From positions 744,001 through 808,000 of the forward strand of contig JAQSEB010000048.1 of NCBI GenBank assembly GCA_030063045.1: a stretch of DNA of 64,000 nucleotides, in the 5' to 3' direction. Position numbers and translations under genes: made by a program. The DNA is from Pratylenchus scribneri (taxonomy: Eukaryota > Nematoda > Chromadorea > Rhabditida > Pratylenchidae). Shown piece after piece: positions 1-11,600 of the stretch (the stretch's first letter is position 1; each line of letters opens with the position of its first letter). Below the pieces are notes generated by a model. The model made no database searches, was not told the DNA's origin, and saw only the letters and a list, made by a program, of their open reading frames with translations.

Positions 1-1605
1 AGTTTAGTCTTCTCAAATTGTCTCCCATCGCTTGGGTCAAATTTGCCCATGTGGTCTTTTCAAGTTCACTTAAACTTTCATAAATTGCCCGTGCCTCCTT
101 TTTTAAGAAAAGGGGCAGTATTTGAGTACACCTAGCGGGGAGCCAGTTATGTGCGCTCGCCACGGCGTTAAACCTTCTTAGATATCCTTCAAAATCTTCT
201 GAGCCGGTATAATATTCGGGCATTGGTAAACTTGACAAAGTGATATTTGATTCCAATTCTCCTAATCTTCCACCTATACGATTTCCTAATTGGTTGACTA
301 GGTGTTGAATTTGATCCATTGCTATTTGAGCTCTAGCTCTATTGTCTTCTCTTCTATCTCGTCTTAATTGTCTTTCGTCTATCTGTTCCAATATTTGTTC
401 CTCTTCTTCGTCCTCTGTAAAATATTCTTGCTGCTCAACAACGTTAATTCGATTCTTGTTTATCTCTTGAAGGATTATTCTTTTTAAATGTTCACTGGCT
501 GCGTCAAAGATTTTTTGGCTTATAGAAGTGCTATTGACTGAATCCAGCTTATTTCTCACTTCAGTATTTATTCAGATAATGAATTTCTTTGAAATAAGAA
601 TACAGGCTGGGGATTCAAAATATTCTAAGCGCTCAAGTTTCTCCCACTTCTTTCTTATTTTTCTTCCTCCTTTTCGGAAAGTGTCGTCGATTAGGTTTAT
701 AAAAGTTATTCTTCGCTGAATAGGGATACTATTTTTGTATTTATTGAAAGTCTGATAAATGCAAATTTGTGATAGGCGATTGAGAATATAGTTTTTAGTT
801 TCTCTTTGCTTGAAGTATTTTGGTATAATAGAAAGAAAGATTGATATAAAGATTTCGGTTTTCTTATTATCGTGGACGAATGTTTGAGTCCGAACGTTAA
901 TGTCCAAATTAATTCGACTAGGGAATACAAGCCTTTTTGGCCGTTGAAATTCAAACTCCGGATCTAAACTATGAATATTTTGGTCTCCAATTGTTGAATT
1001 GGAAAGTTGACAATATTGTTATTTTCAAAGTAATTCCACTTCTTAATTAACTTCGCTAATGTCCGGTTATATGAATTTCTTAATAATTTGATTACTACTT
1101 TTCTCTTCTCTTCTCTAATTTGTGATTGTATTGGATTATATGTCTTTATTAAGTACTGTTGCTTTATTTCTTGTCCTATCCACTGTTTTTGTACGGTGTG
1201 ACAAATTCGTTCAGGTATAACCAAAATCGCTAAAGTGAGACAGATTTTTCTCTTTCCTAATAGGAAATCTTCGATCAGAACTTTTGACTTAAATCGGTAG
1301 TCACAATATGGAAAGAGTATACGTCCTCTTTCAGGAAACAGAAAATCCGGGTTATTTTCTTCTCTAGCTCTTCTTTCTTGTTCCCTAATAAATTCTTGAT
1401 TTCTTGCCCTAGCCTCTTCCTGTAGGATGCGAATAGCTTCGAGGTGTGCTAGCTGTACCTCAAAGTTATTATTGTTGGCGCCTAATTGTTCCTCCTCAAC
1501 TGGTAATTCAGTTGGAATTTTTGGACACAGTTTGACCTTATACTCTTTCTCGCTTCTCTTTTTTTTTCTTCCTTTTTCTTCTTTTAATCCGAAATTTCCT
1601 AGATG
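1..1605 (-). pseudogene. Broken gag-like gene of an LTR retrotransposon (partial)
   Basis: On the minus strand an open frame runs from 1605 to a stop at 964. A second, shifted frame begins around 990 and runs to an in-frame TGA at 572-574. The same frame then continues open to the window edge. The last part (about 1-250) reads like the capsid region of Ty3/gypsy-type gag, with motifs such as GYLRRFNAVA and ILPLFLKKEARAIYESL. The stretch before it is rich in Glu, Arg and Gln and probably coiled coil. One frameshift and one nonsense codon, and no good start codon, argue for a decayed copy. The protease, reverse transcriptase and integrase would lie beyond position 1 and are not visible. The retroelement assignment rests on motif recognition only; the gypsy versus BEL choice is uncertain. 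Confidence 0.6.
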
Positions 1606-3187
1606 TTAATTTTTTATATTCGCTTTTCACTCTTTAATGACTTGTATTCAATTCAGTTACTTACTGGGCCCAGTATATGTAAACTTTTGATGATTATTCA
1701 ATTTTTAATAGACAAGTTTTGCGCGCGAAATAATTTGTTTTGTTTGCTAAAAACAATGATTAGTCCTCTTCTCTTCCCTTTTTGAGACCCGATGGGACTT
1801 GGGGAGAGGAATTTATGCTTTTTGTATTTCCAAAACTCTTTTATAGACCCAATGAGACTTGGGAATTGGAATTGAGTGATTTAAGGGCGTCCCCTTAGCG
1901 AATTAGAGGGAAAGGAAATTTCCGGGACGGTAAAAGGAAAATTGTTAAGGCAGTATCAAAGTTGACTAATTCGGAAAGGAAAGGAGAAAGAAATATATGT
2001 ATAGGAGGAAATTCAAAATATAAATTAGAGAGAAGGTCGTTCCCTAATTAGTGAAGCGCAGGAAAGGAGGGATAAACTTGAAGTAGGGAGTGAGCTTAAT
2101 ATTAATCCGAATTATTAGGATTGCCAAGTCAAGGCAAATGGAAGGGAGAGGCTGACTAATTTTAATTACTATTTCTCCTAAAGGAAAATATTCCTTTATT
2201 TCCAATTCTGTGAAGAGTAGACTGATGCAATTCGTTGGTGTGATTTGGAATGAGTAGTGGAAATGGGAATTCGTTTCTGATAAGAGGAAAAGCCACGCCC
2301 TCAATGTGATTGGCTGGTGAAAAAGAACAACAAAAAAATCGTGCAAAATTGCCTCATTAATCCTAAGAATTTTGGCCCAATTTTCATATCAAAAATAAGT
2401 GGGCGTTAGTCGTAGAATTAATGGTCCTGTTTACATTATTTTTTGACTTCTCATTCAATTTCTTTATTAGTTGGTCCCTTACTACACAGACTTTGATCCC
2501 TCAATTTATTTCATTCCTAAATTATTTTGGTCCCTTTAGTTGGCCCGAGGCAACTGGTGGGAATTCGTACTAAGTAGGGAGTTCGTCTTCCCTTTTTTTT
2601 GTATTGGGCCAAATGGCCAAAATAACTTGTAAATCTATTGTTGATCAGAGAAAAGATTTTATATCCTAAATGATTTAGTGCAATTCGGCTTTTTGGCCAC
2701 GATCAACAGAGGGGGAAGAGGGAAATAGAGGGGATTTGTTCAGGCACCACTTTTTAATTGGCTGGGACTGCCACCACATCCAAAGGGTAGGGAACAATTG
2801 GTGAAACGAAGAGGAATTGGGTAGAAAGCATTTGGCCCGATAAGCGCAGCGTACAAAAAAACTTAATGTTGATTAGAGAGAGGATGTACGTTCTATAAGA
2901 TTTGGGGAATGGGTTGGATGAACACCGTATAAGCTGCAAAAGCAGGGGCAAAAGTGCCACCTGTCAGTTGGAAATGGAAGTGGAGAAGGGAACATTAAGT
3001 GGGTGTCAAATTGAACTCTAGTGTTGATCAGAGAGAATGGCAGAAGTTAATTTGGGTTACTTATTTAGACACTGAAGGAGATGGGGGAAGGGGATAAGGG
3101 ATAATCAAGTGGGTGGTAGCACTTTAAATGGCCTAAATTTTGTAAAAACTACAGTAAAATTGAGGGAAAATAATTTGGGTTTTAGGC
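1606..3187. other. Intergenic, no gene seen; degenerate repeats
   Basis: I see no convincing exon here. There are two copies of a short motif like GACCCGATGGGACTTGGG at about 1786 and 1846. A degenerate motif close to GTTGATCAGAGA occurs at 2640, 2868 and 3023, each preceded by similar sequence. The last copy lies 165 bp upstream of the next gene. These may be remnants of a small repeat or upstream control sequences. Confidence 0.4.
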
Positions 3188-3640
3188 ATGGAATTTGAGA
3201 AAGTGGATTGCCCTTTTGATTGCCCATTCTCGTGCTGGCAACCGGTGGATTATGTGGCTCCAGTAATTTGCAAGGACTCCCAGCCTCACTGGACCCAAAA
3301 GGAGGAATTTGACCAAAACCGCCATTATGCCTTGCATGGACTTTCATATTGTTTGCTCATCTTAGTTTTGCTCATCTTGGTTGGGGCCATTGTTTACAAG
3401 AAGTGCAAAAGGCAGCCCTTGGTCTCAATTCGCTACCCCGACTGGGACCTTCCGCGAGCTACTTTGGCTGGCTCTTCATTGCCACGCCAACCCGAGGCCT
3501 ATCATCAATCCACTGCCACTTTGGGGACTACTTCCACTTATCGCCAGCCCGAGCCACAATACCAATCCCAGGCTACTTTGGGTGGAATTGCAACTTATCG
3601 TCGTCAGCCGGAAGTGTGGGATCAAGTTCAACTCAAATGA
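3188..3640 (+). CDS. Small single-pass membrane protein with C-terminal tandem repeats
   Basis: A 150-residue intronless frame whose GC content and codon use stand above the flanking DNA. The N-terminal part is short and cysteine-rich (Cys 8, 12, 16 and 28). One hydrophobic helix spans about residues 52-70 and is followed by the basic stop-transfer stretch KKCKR. The tail holds three imperfect repeats of about 19 residues, each starting ATL and containing RQPE, rich in Gln, Tyr, Ser and Thr. There is no cleavable signal peptide, so an N-out, C-in topology is inferred from the basic residues after the helix. TTTTAG ends two bases before the ATG, which fits a splice acceptor, possibly trans-splicing. 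AATAAA follows at 3677. I do not recognise the family; a nematode-specific surface or adaptor protein is a guess. Confidence 0.65.
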   Translation: MEFEKVDCPFDCPFSCWQPVDYVAPVICKDSQPHWTQKEEFDQNRHYALHGLSYCLLILVLLILVGAIVYKKCKRQPLVSIRYPDWDLPRATLAGSSLPRQPEAYHQSTATLGTTSTYRQPEPQYQSQATLGGIATYRRQPEVWDQVQLK

Positions 3641-3676
3641 ATTCAAATTAAACGAATGAGGATGGAAAAATGAATT

Positions 3677-3682
3677 AATAAA
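3677..3682 (+). terminator. Poly(A) signal AATAAA of the membrane-protein gene
   Basis: Canonical AATAAA 37 bases after the stop codon of the gene at 3188-3640. Confidence 0.6.
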
Positions 3683-4890
3683 ATTGGGAGGGCGGATTTT
3701 GAGGCTTTTTATTAAATTTATTTTCATATTTCTCCTTAAAATTTAGCCCAAAATTCGTCGCTTGCCCTTATTGCCTTATTTTATTTGCCATTTTATTTCA
3801 CTTAATCATCTCCTATAATAATTTTGAACAGCTTTAATAAATTGTTTTAATCACCAATGGTCTATTCAGAATATTATAGTAAAATGGAATTTGGACATTT
3901 ATTGCCCTTTGGAAATTGAGGCTGGATGAGCGCAGATCGCAGGTAAAAAAATTGGAGTGTGAAAGGCGCCATGGGAAAAGAAAAATGATAATGAAATTAT
4001 TGGAGAATTTCACTAATATTTTAATATAATAATTTTACACCATAATCGCCTAATGTGTTATTCCTCCATATTTTGAGCCAATTTAGGTGTCAAATATTGT
4101 AGGATGTGGCAAATATTTGCCTCGGGATTGGGTAGAAGGAGAGAGGAATTTGCTAATCGCCTTTATTTAGGATGAGGATATTGTCAGGCGATAGAAATGA
4201 TTTGAAACAAATAGCCATCATATTTTCTAAAGACATATCCTAACTTTGCCTAGGGCTCTATCAGTAATATTCAGGAAATATCGGGAAGGCCAATTGAAAT
4301 AATTAGGAATAAATACATTTTTGAGCCTAGGAACATTTCGCGCATCCTTCCAAGTACGCCATGTTAATACCAACCAAAATGGTTGTATTAAAAGTCCCGC
4401 TAAGTTCCCTCCGGGCCGGGGGCACTTCCGAAGGGCCCCGGCCCGGGTATGGGTTACCCCTAGTTTTTATCAAATATAATACACAGTTTTCAATTAAAAT
4501 ATTTATTAGGGATAATAATGCTCCGGATCGGGATTATTGGGGAGATCCGGAGGGGCAATTCGAAACGGGGGAAAAGGGATGGCCAAGCAAAGCAAAAGCT
4601 GAATGAATGAATGAATTGATTGGGGAACAACGGAGAGGGAATTGGGGAAAAAGGGAGAGGGGTTTTGGGCCAGATTGTGTGGGTGGATGGGCCAATTGTT
4701 GATTATTGGTTGGCGGTGGACTTTCTTCCAACAAGATTTATTCTTCCAATTAAAAAACATATGTTATTCCAATTTGTATTGCCAAGAATGTCAAAAATTT
4801 TCGAAGAGTTAAATGAAAAGTTGTTTAATTAAATTTAAAGCGATCAAATGGAATCGAAAATTGTGATTTCCCTGCATCTAATTCTCCATA
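3683..4890. other. Intergenic, no gene seen; contains a GC-rich hairpin
   Basis: AT-rich DNA without a supported exon, apart from a GC-rich block around 4400-4450. Open frames at 4361-4760 on both strands show no domain or signal and probably reflect the base composition of that block. Confidence 0.4.
4411..4446. repeat. Perfect GC-only hairpin, 11 bp arms
   Basis: The arms CCGGGCCGGGG (4411-4421) and CCCCGGCCCGG (4436-4446) are exact reverse complements around a 14-base loop. An all-GC stem in DNA of roughly 30 percent GC is striking. A smaller inverted repeat (TACCAACC / GGTTGTA) lies just upstream at about 4368-4388. It may be part of a small foldback element. Confidence 0.7.
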
Positions 4891-7711
4891 TTACATTTCT
4901 CCAAATAATTCATCGAAGAATGATAAGGGGCGAATCTTCTTCGTACCATTATCTAAAAATTGGACACTTAAAAATCATCTTAAAATTCTAAACAAAATTT
5001 TACCTTCAACAGATTTGTTAGTATAAACTCGTTTCGCCGGAGCAGCCTGAATTCCGCTGCTGCTCTAAAATCCAATAATAAATATTTAAAATTAACAGAA
5101 ATATTTTACAGGAATATTGTTGGCTGTCGATGTCGATGGATGAAGAGTCTCATTATCAGAAACAGTGTTGAAGTTGATCGGCGAATTGTTGATTTCTTCT
5201 CGCTGCTCCTCAATAGCAGATTCTTCCAGCATTTCTTTGCAATTTTGGCGCACTTTTGATGCCAATTTATCATATTTCTCTTGAAGTTTCTCCTTCTCTC
5301 GCATAAGTTTACTATTTTCTCTTCTCTCTTTAAAAAATTCGTCGTTCTTCTCTTTTACTTTTTGCTCAAGCTCAGCAATTTTAATTTTTAGACGTCTTTT
5401 TTCATTGCGCGCTTTAATCAGTTGCTAAATAAATATTTTAAAAATATTGGAAAAATAGATTCATTAGATTATTAATAATAAAAGTTCTGTAATCAGTTTT
5501 GATTAATAATACAATATTTTTATTAGGTATATCTTTATTTATTTGTTTTCGATTTCTCTAATTGAAAAATTTTCATATAAAAATGAACTTTTAAAATTAT
5601 TTGTACTAATTTTTAATTTTTAAAATATTTAAAGAAATTCAAACTAACTTTATCCTTCTTAATTTCAATTTGACAATCCACAATCAGCTGATGACCATTA
5701 ACAATGTAATTGTTGTTTATTGCAAGTATTTCACGCCCAATAAACTTGTGGAAACCCCAACCATTGTAATCAGTGTCTTCTTGAAGAGTATGGACGCAAA
5801 ATGTTGTTTCTGGAAAAAATATAGCAATAATAAATAGGAAAAAGTGACATTCAACAAAATATTCGGTTTTAATAATTAATTTTAATTAGGTAAATAATTA
5901 ATATTCTGAAATCAATGAGTTGAATATATTATTAAGCACAATGTTTATTTTATCCACTAAATGATTGGATTTTAATTGCCTAAAATTTGGAATTATCAGT
6001 TTTGATCAAACAATTAATTACTAAATATTATTCAATTTTTTAATGGCTTATATAGATATACTCTACCATCAACTCCAAAAGGGATTTTCTGAGACTCATA
6101 ATTTCAATCATGTTTTTTGGGCCATTCTTCAATACCGTAAATCCTCTATTAGTACCCCCGGGGTATTAACAGAGACCCTCTATAAGGGGAGGTACAAATA
6201 GAGGGAGGGGTTCAAAAAGAGGGAGGGGTACTAATTTTTAGAGAGGAAAAATGAATGAAAAATAAAAATTATTCAATAAAATTTGCAAAAATACATAACA
6301 TTTTTTTCAATCCAAAACATGTTTTTACTAAATTTTTTTAACAATTTTATAAATCGGAACATGTTTTTTCGATTCAAAACATTTTCCGAACATGTTTTTG
6401 GAATTCGCAACATGTTTTTTCTACTAAAAAACATTTTTTTTATTTAAAACATGTTTATAATATAAATTCATAAAATAAAAATAGGAAAAAATTTAAAAAA
6501 ATTTTTTTGGGTAGGTACAAATAGAGGGGGGGGGGGGGGGTTCAAATAAGAGGGATGGGTACTAATTTTCAGAGACCCTCTAGGGTGAGGTACAAAGAGA
6601 GGGAGGGGTTCAAATAGAGCGAGGGGTACTAATAGAGGATTTACGGTATGTAATTATAAGGAGCATAAAATTACGAATCAAATGGTATATTGACAAATTG
6701 GTACTTTTCCGGTATTAACCCCCTACCAGCATATTGTCCTTATTATTTCTGTTTAGCATTTTCTTGGTAAAATTCGTCATTCTCTTATCAAATTGACTTG
6801 ATACGATGAAAAGGATGCCAGATTCGATAGCCACCAAAATTACCTTTAGTGAGTGAGTTTCATAATTTTTTGGTAGGAGGGTGGTCATCATAACGGAAAA
6901 GTAGCGAGAAGTTAAATTGAAAAATCTTATAAAAAAGTTAATTTAAAAATTGCTTTTTGTATTATATTTTGAATTTTTATAACCATTTTTTTTACTATTT
7001 AATATAAAATGCCATATAGATGAATTAATTGGGTCCCAAAAATTTCACTGATTATGATTATATGAATTATACCATCTAGCTTTAAGACCAGACCAATATC
7101 TATGGAAATCATAAAACTAATATTTTTGATGATAATTTTCTGCTTATACTTATTCCTCTTCTTCAAACCTTGCTTATTCAATTTTGTGCCACGTTCATTG
7201 ACAATGGAGAATTTGCAGTTTGCCCGAACTTCTTCTGATCCATTTCCGTCAAGAAGATGAAGGAAAATTGAAATGAACTTCTTCGAATCCGAGGCTTCGC
7301 CCCGAGGATAAAGTCGCAAACACCATTTGACTTGTTGTTGACCAATTGGACCAAATGAACTAATTTTAATTTTTTAAGGAATTAAAATATTGATAAAACT
7401 AAATATCTCCGATTGCCTAAATTGTCCATTCAATTGAGGCAGTGAAAGCACATTGTCAATCTAATAGGATATGTCAAATTTTTAATTTTTGATTTAATAA
7501 AAATTTGAATATTTTATAATGAATTATTATGGATATTTAAAAGAATAAATTTGTTTCGAAAAACCATAAAAATCTAATTTTTAATTAAATGCAAAAAATA
7601 AATAAATTCGCCCAAAACTTACTTTCCATGTGAAATTTCTGGAAAAAAAAATAAATTTACTTAATCAATGATATTTAAATTTTACTTTGTGTATAAATTA
7701 TCCGCTTCCAT
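4891..7711 (-). CDS. MATH domain protein with C-terminal coiled coil (8 exons)
   Basis: Exons on the minus strand: 7711-7686, 7638-7623, 7460-7417, 7359-7169, 5809-5649, 5424-5110, 5064-5004, 4952-4891. Phases agree at every junction and give 291 residues. Residues about 11-145 form a MATH (meprin and TRAF homology) domain: FTWK near the start, KWCLRLYPRGE, then WGFHKFIGREIL and YIVNGHQLIVDCQIEI. Residues about 147-225 are highly charged and predict a coiled coil. The C-terminal tail ends SFFDELFGEM. MATH domains bind peptide partners, for example in TRAF or ubiquitin-ligase adaptors. No BTB or RING domain is present here, so the partner is unknown. Exon 2 is only 16 nt. Intron 3 must use a GC donor (AG|GCAATC at 7416) to keep frame. 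Intron 4 carries a MITE. The exact first exon is the least certain part. Confidence 0.8.
6135..6646. mobile_element. 512 bp MITE with 24-26 bp perfect TIRs and TA target duplication
   Basis: The left end CCGTAAATCCTCTATTAG and the right end CTAATAGAGGATTTACGG are reverse complements; identity continues to about 26 bp. TA flanks both ends (6133-6134 and 6647-6648), typical of Tc1/mariner-driven MITEs. Inside are subterminal copies of a GAGGGAGGGGT motif, a G run at about 6525-6540 and repeated ACATGTTTTT words. It has no coding capacity. It sits in intron 4 of the MATH gene. Confidence 0.85.
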
Positions 7712-8644
7712 AATCAAAAATTGTTGGCTGGGCCTTTTGATGAATTTTTATTTATCCTTGGAATTGTAAGATTATTTTAATTGGATGGTAATTTTTGAAA
7801 ATTTACGGTTGAATTATGATCTTTTTAATGGAGATAATTAACAATAATATTAATAAAAAAATTTTGTGAAAGAACAACTATTCTTTTAGTCTGCTACAAA
7901 TTCAAAATTGCGATGCCCCATCGACCAATAGAATTTGCTCCGTTATAATGCATAAGCGTCCCACCACTTGACCTAACTTCTTTAACAATTTTCTTGCTAT
8001 TAATAAATGAAAATGACCAATGGAAATGCTGCATACGGACTGTAATAGAGAGAGAATCTCATCCTTCATCATGCATTTGACCTAGCTTTCTTCTATAATA
8101 AATAATCTTTATTCAAAATATTTTTCCCGCCTTTATAAACAAAAATTATTTTAATCCTCTTCAGCATCAAAGTTTTTGCCTTGCTTCCAATTTATATTTT
8201 CCATTAATGCGCAAAATATAGAAGAATTCCATGGTTAAATAATTCCCAAGTATAAAAATGAATGAATGTGAGAAATAAGTGATTATTTAAATATATAATT
8301 TCTCTATCTTATTAAAGAAATACAGCATCACCTTCTAATTACATATAAATTCAAAATTTTCTTACCAATTTAATTTAGTCATACATTTTGTTAACAAAAT
8401 TCTCTACAGTACGATAAGGGAGACTATTCAGTAACAAAGATGGATTTTGGATCACAATTTCATTATGGATATGGAGTAGTGACCCAATGAAAAAATTTTT
8501 CCCAATAAAATATAATTTAAAATGTGCGCAATATAATTTGAATTTTTTTAAATTCATCGACAGTCACATCATCATTCTTTTACTATGATCCAACGGATTC
8601 ATCCTCCTTCCACTTTCACATTGCTCATTGTTTTTCTATTCTCA
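7712..8644. other. Intergenic between two minus-strand genes, nothing firm
   Basis: AT-rich spacer upstream of the MATH gene and downstream of the modular secreted gene. It should hold the MATH promoter. No clear exon, RNA gene or repeat was found. Confidence 0.35.
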
Positions 8645-11600
8645 TCAAGGTTTAGTAGGATGTCTCTTAACTTTTATTCTTCGAGAAGACTTAACATTTT
8701 GCTCAACACTTCCCACTGGAAAATGTAAATTTTTGACTTTGTCTTCCCACGTTGGCTCATTCTTCTCGCTTAGCCCATCAAATCCAAATATGAAATTTTT
8801 GAATTCGTCAAAATTTATTTCTTTTTCAGGTTTATGAATTTTCCCAATTGGCTGGTTAACTTGCCCTTCAGCATTTTCTCGTCTTTTGTGGTAAATATTT
8901 GCCCCTTTTTGGTTATCTTTTCCCACAAATCTTCCTTTATATTGTCTAATTCTTTTCTCGTATGGACCTTTTTTCTCGTCTGGCAAATGCCATCCAGGTT
9001 CGAAATGTAAATTTTTGACTTCGTCTTCCCACGTTTGTTGCTTAACTTCACCATCGCCAAAATTGAATATTGTCTAAAAACAATTTTAAAATGTCCTTTG
9101 TAATTTATAGGATGAAGAGGAGAAAATATATATAAATATATAATAATTTCTTTTTATCGAAAATTTTTCACGTTGAAGACTCCGACTGGACCGATTTTCG
9201 AGATCTTTTTTTTAAAGTTAATATTAAAAAAAAATTCGAAAATATTTTAAGCGAAAAATTTATCAATTTCTGAATATTTAAAACAAAAGTTTTATATTGA
9301 AATTTCAAAGTCTTTACTATTTTGAATTTGATACTATTAAATATTACAGTAAAATAGATAACAAAACAACCAGTGTTTTTCTGTACCTGGTTTTATCTGT
9401 CTCTCCTGTCCCTGTCTCTGTCCCTGGTGGCGGGACAGGGACAGATGGCAAATCTGTACTCAGAGCTGTGCTTTTCATAAATCTTGACTCCGACTCCGGA
9501 CTCCGGGCTTTCCAATTATTGACTCCGACTCCGCTCCGGAGTCGTTCTAAAACTCGACTCCGACTCCGGAATTTGACCCCGCAGAAATTTTTTTAAGTAA
9601 TTTTGATTTGGCTCCAGGGCATTTTTGTGCAAAATTAACATCTATTTCCGAAAATTATATAATTTCAGTATGAAAATTTTAATTTTAGACAAAATAAACC
9701 AAAAAAATTTAATTTTAAAAAATTAAAAAGGAAATTTTTTTAAAAATTAGGTAAAAAAATACATTTTTTAAAATAAAAATCCGGAGTCGACCGGAGTCCC
9801 GAGTCGCTCAAAATTTTTGACTCCGACTCCCAACTCCGACCTTTGAAAATTTTGACTCCAGCTCCGACTCCGGACTCCGACCCTTTCAATTTTCGACTCC
9901 GACTCCGACGCCAGCTCCGGAGCGGAGTCGGAGTTGGAGTTGGAGTCGGAGTCGGACCCAGCTCTGTCTGTCTCTCCCAAAAATGCATCTCTCCTGTCCC
10001 TGTCTCTGTCCCTGGTGGCAGGACAGGGACAGAGACAGAACAGAGACAGAGACAGAGACAGAGACAGACAAAAAATCTGTCCCTAACAGGATCTGTCCCT
10101 GAAATATGTCCTGTCTCTGTCCTGTCCCAATTTGCCAATGCCGGGACAGGAGAGATGGCCTGTCCTGTCTTTCTCGTAAATTACTCTGTCCTGTCTCTGT
10201 CCCTGTCTTTCAAAGCCGGGACAGGACAGGACAGAGACAGAGACAGGGTGGGACAGGACAGGCTTCGCAGGAACAACTAACCATAAAGGATTGATGTTTC
10301 CTATTCCTACCTCTCTATTTGCTTGTATTTGTGGGTTTGGTGATTGTGATGGCATCGCAGAGAAGATAAAATTGCTGCTGAATGCAATGTTTTCTTTCTC
10401 CTTCTCCTTTTGTTCTTCAATTGAGGGCTCTGTTGTTTTGATAAAAAAAATGTCTTTTAATTATTTTATTTGTTATTTCAATATTTTATGAAATATAACT
10501 TTAAAAAATTTAAATTTGAGTGAAAGTGAAATAAATCACAGAATTTTATTTCTATAAAAATGTTTTATATTTTCAAAAAAATTAGAAATGCAATTTTTTC
10601 GTTGAGTTCTAAGGATTTTATGAATAGCATATTTGCTTTCTCGAATTTTATACACTTTTTTGAAAATGATGGCCTAATAATGAAGGTATCGACTGACTGA
10701 CTGACCTTTTTCTTTTCCTTGATGGCCGAAATGCGAAGATGAAGGCTTTGCCCAGGACTGTGTATCGTATCTGATATCGCCTATTGGAACATGTTTATCT
10801 TTTACTATAACTTTTTCTTTCATTGGCTCATTTTTCTCGCTTAGCCCATCAAATCCAAATATGAAATTTTTGAATTCGTCAAAATTTATTTCTTTTTCAG
10901 GTTTATGAATTTTCCCAATTGGCTGGTTAACTTGCCCTTCAGCATTTTCTCGTCTTTTGTGGAAAATGTTTGCCATTTGTTGGTCATCCTTTCCCACAAA
11001 TCTTCCTTTATATTGCCTAATTCTTTTCTCATATGGCCCATTTTTCTCTTCTGGCACATGCCATCCAGGTTCAAAATGTAAATTTTTTATTTCGTCAAAT
11101 TTGATGCCTGGTATATAAATTTTCCCCGATTGCTTAATTTGGCCATCGGTAGAATTGAATATTGACTAAAAAAATTTTTAAAAAAATATCCTTTATTATA
11201 CAAAGGATGAAGAGGAGATTATGATTAAAAAAATTCCAAGACATTTTTAATTGAAAATTTTCGCCATTTCCGACAGTCTAAAACAAAACTTTTATAATGA
11301 AATTTTAAAAAGTGTATATTTTGAAATTAGCGATTAAAAAGGTGTATTATTTTTTCATTAATATGTGTAGCTCGTACTCTTATAAATTATGATGATTATT
11401 AAATATTCTACCTCTTTATATGCTTGGTATAATTGCGGATTTAGATTTAACCATTGTGTTTGGTTCGATGAAGAATGGCCAATGACGAAATGGCTGCTGG
11501 ATGCATCTTTGTCGTTCTCCTTTTGTTCTACAATTTCTTTATTTGGTAAAATTAAGGGCTTTTTTTCTTAAATTTGACAAAAAATTATCGACAAAATTTT

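Noticed and set aside
4361..4832. Overlapping frames on both strands near the GC hairpin
   Set aside because: No domain, signal peptide or splice support; they follow the local rise in GC.
8060..8110. Short similarity (CATCATGCATT) to the signal-peptide exon of the modular secreted gene
   Set aside because: Only about 11 bases match, and no usable frame follows.
9740..10355. Several frames of 60-145 residues on both strands
   Set aside because: All come from the simple GACAG and GACTCCG sequence inside an intron; composition is repetitive and no gene signal is present.
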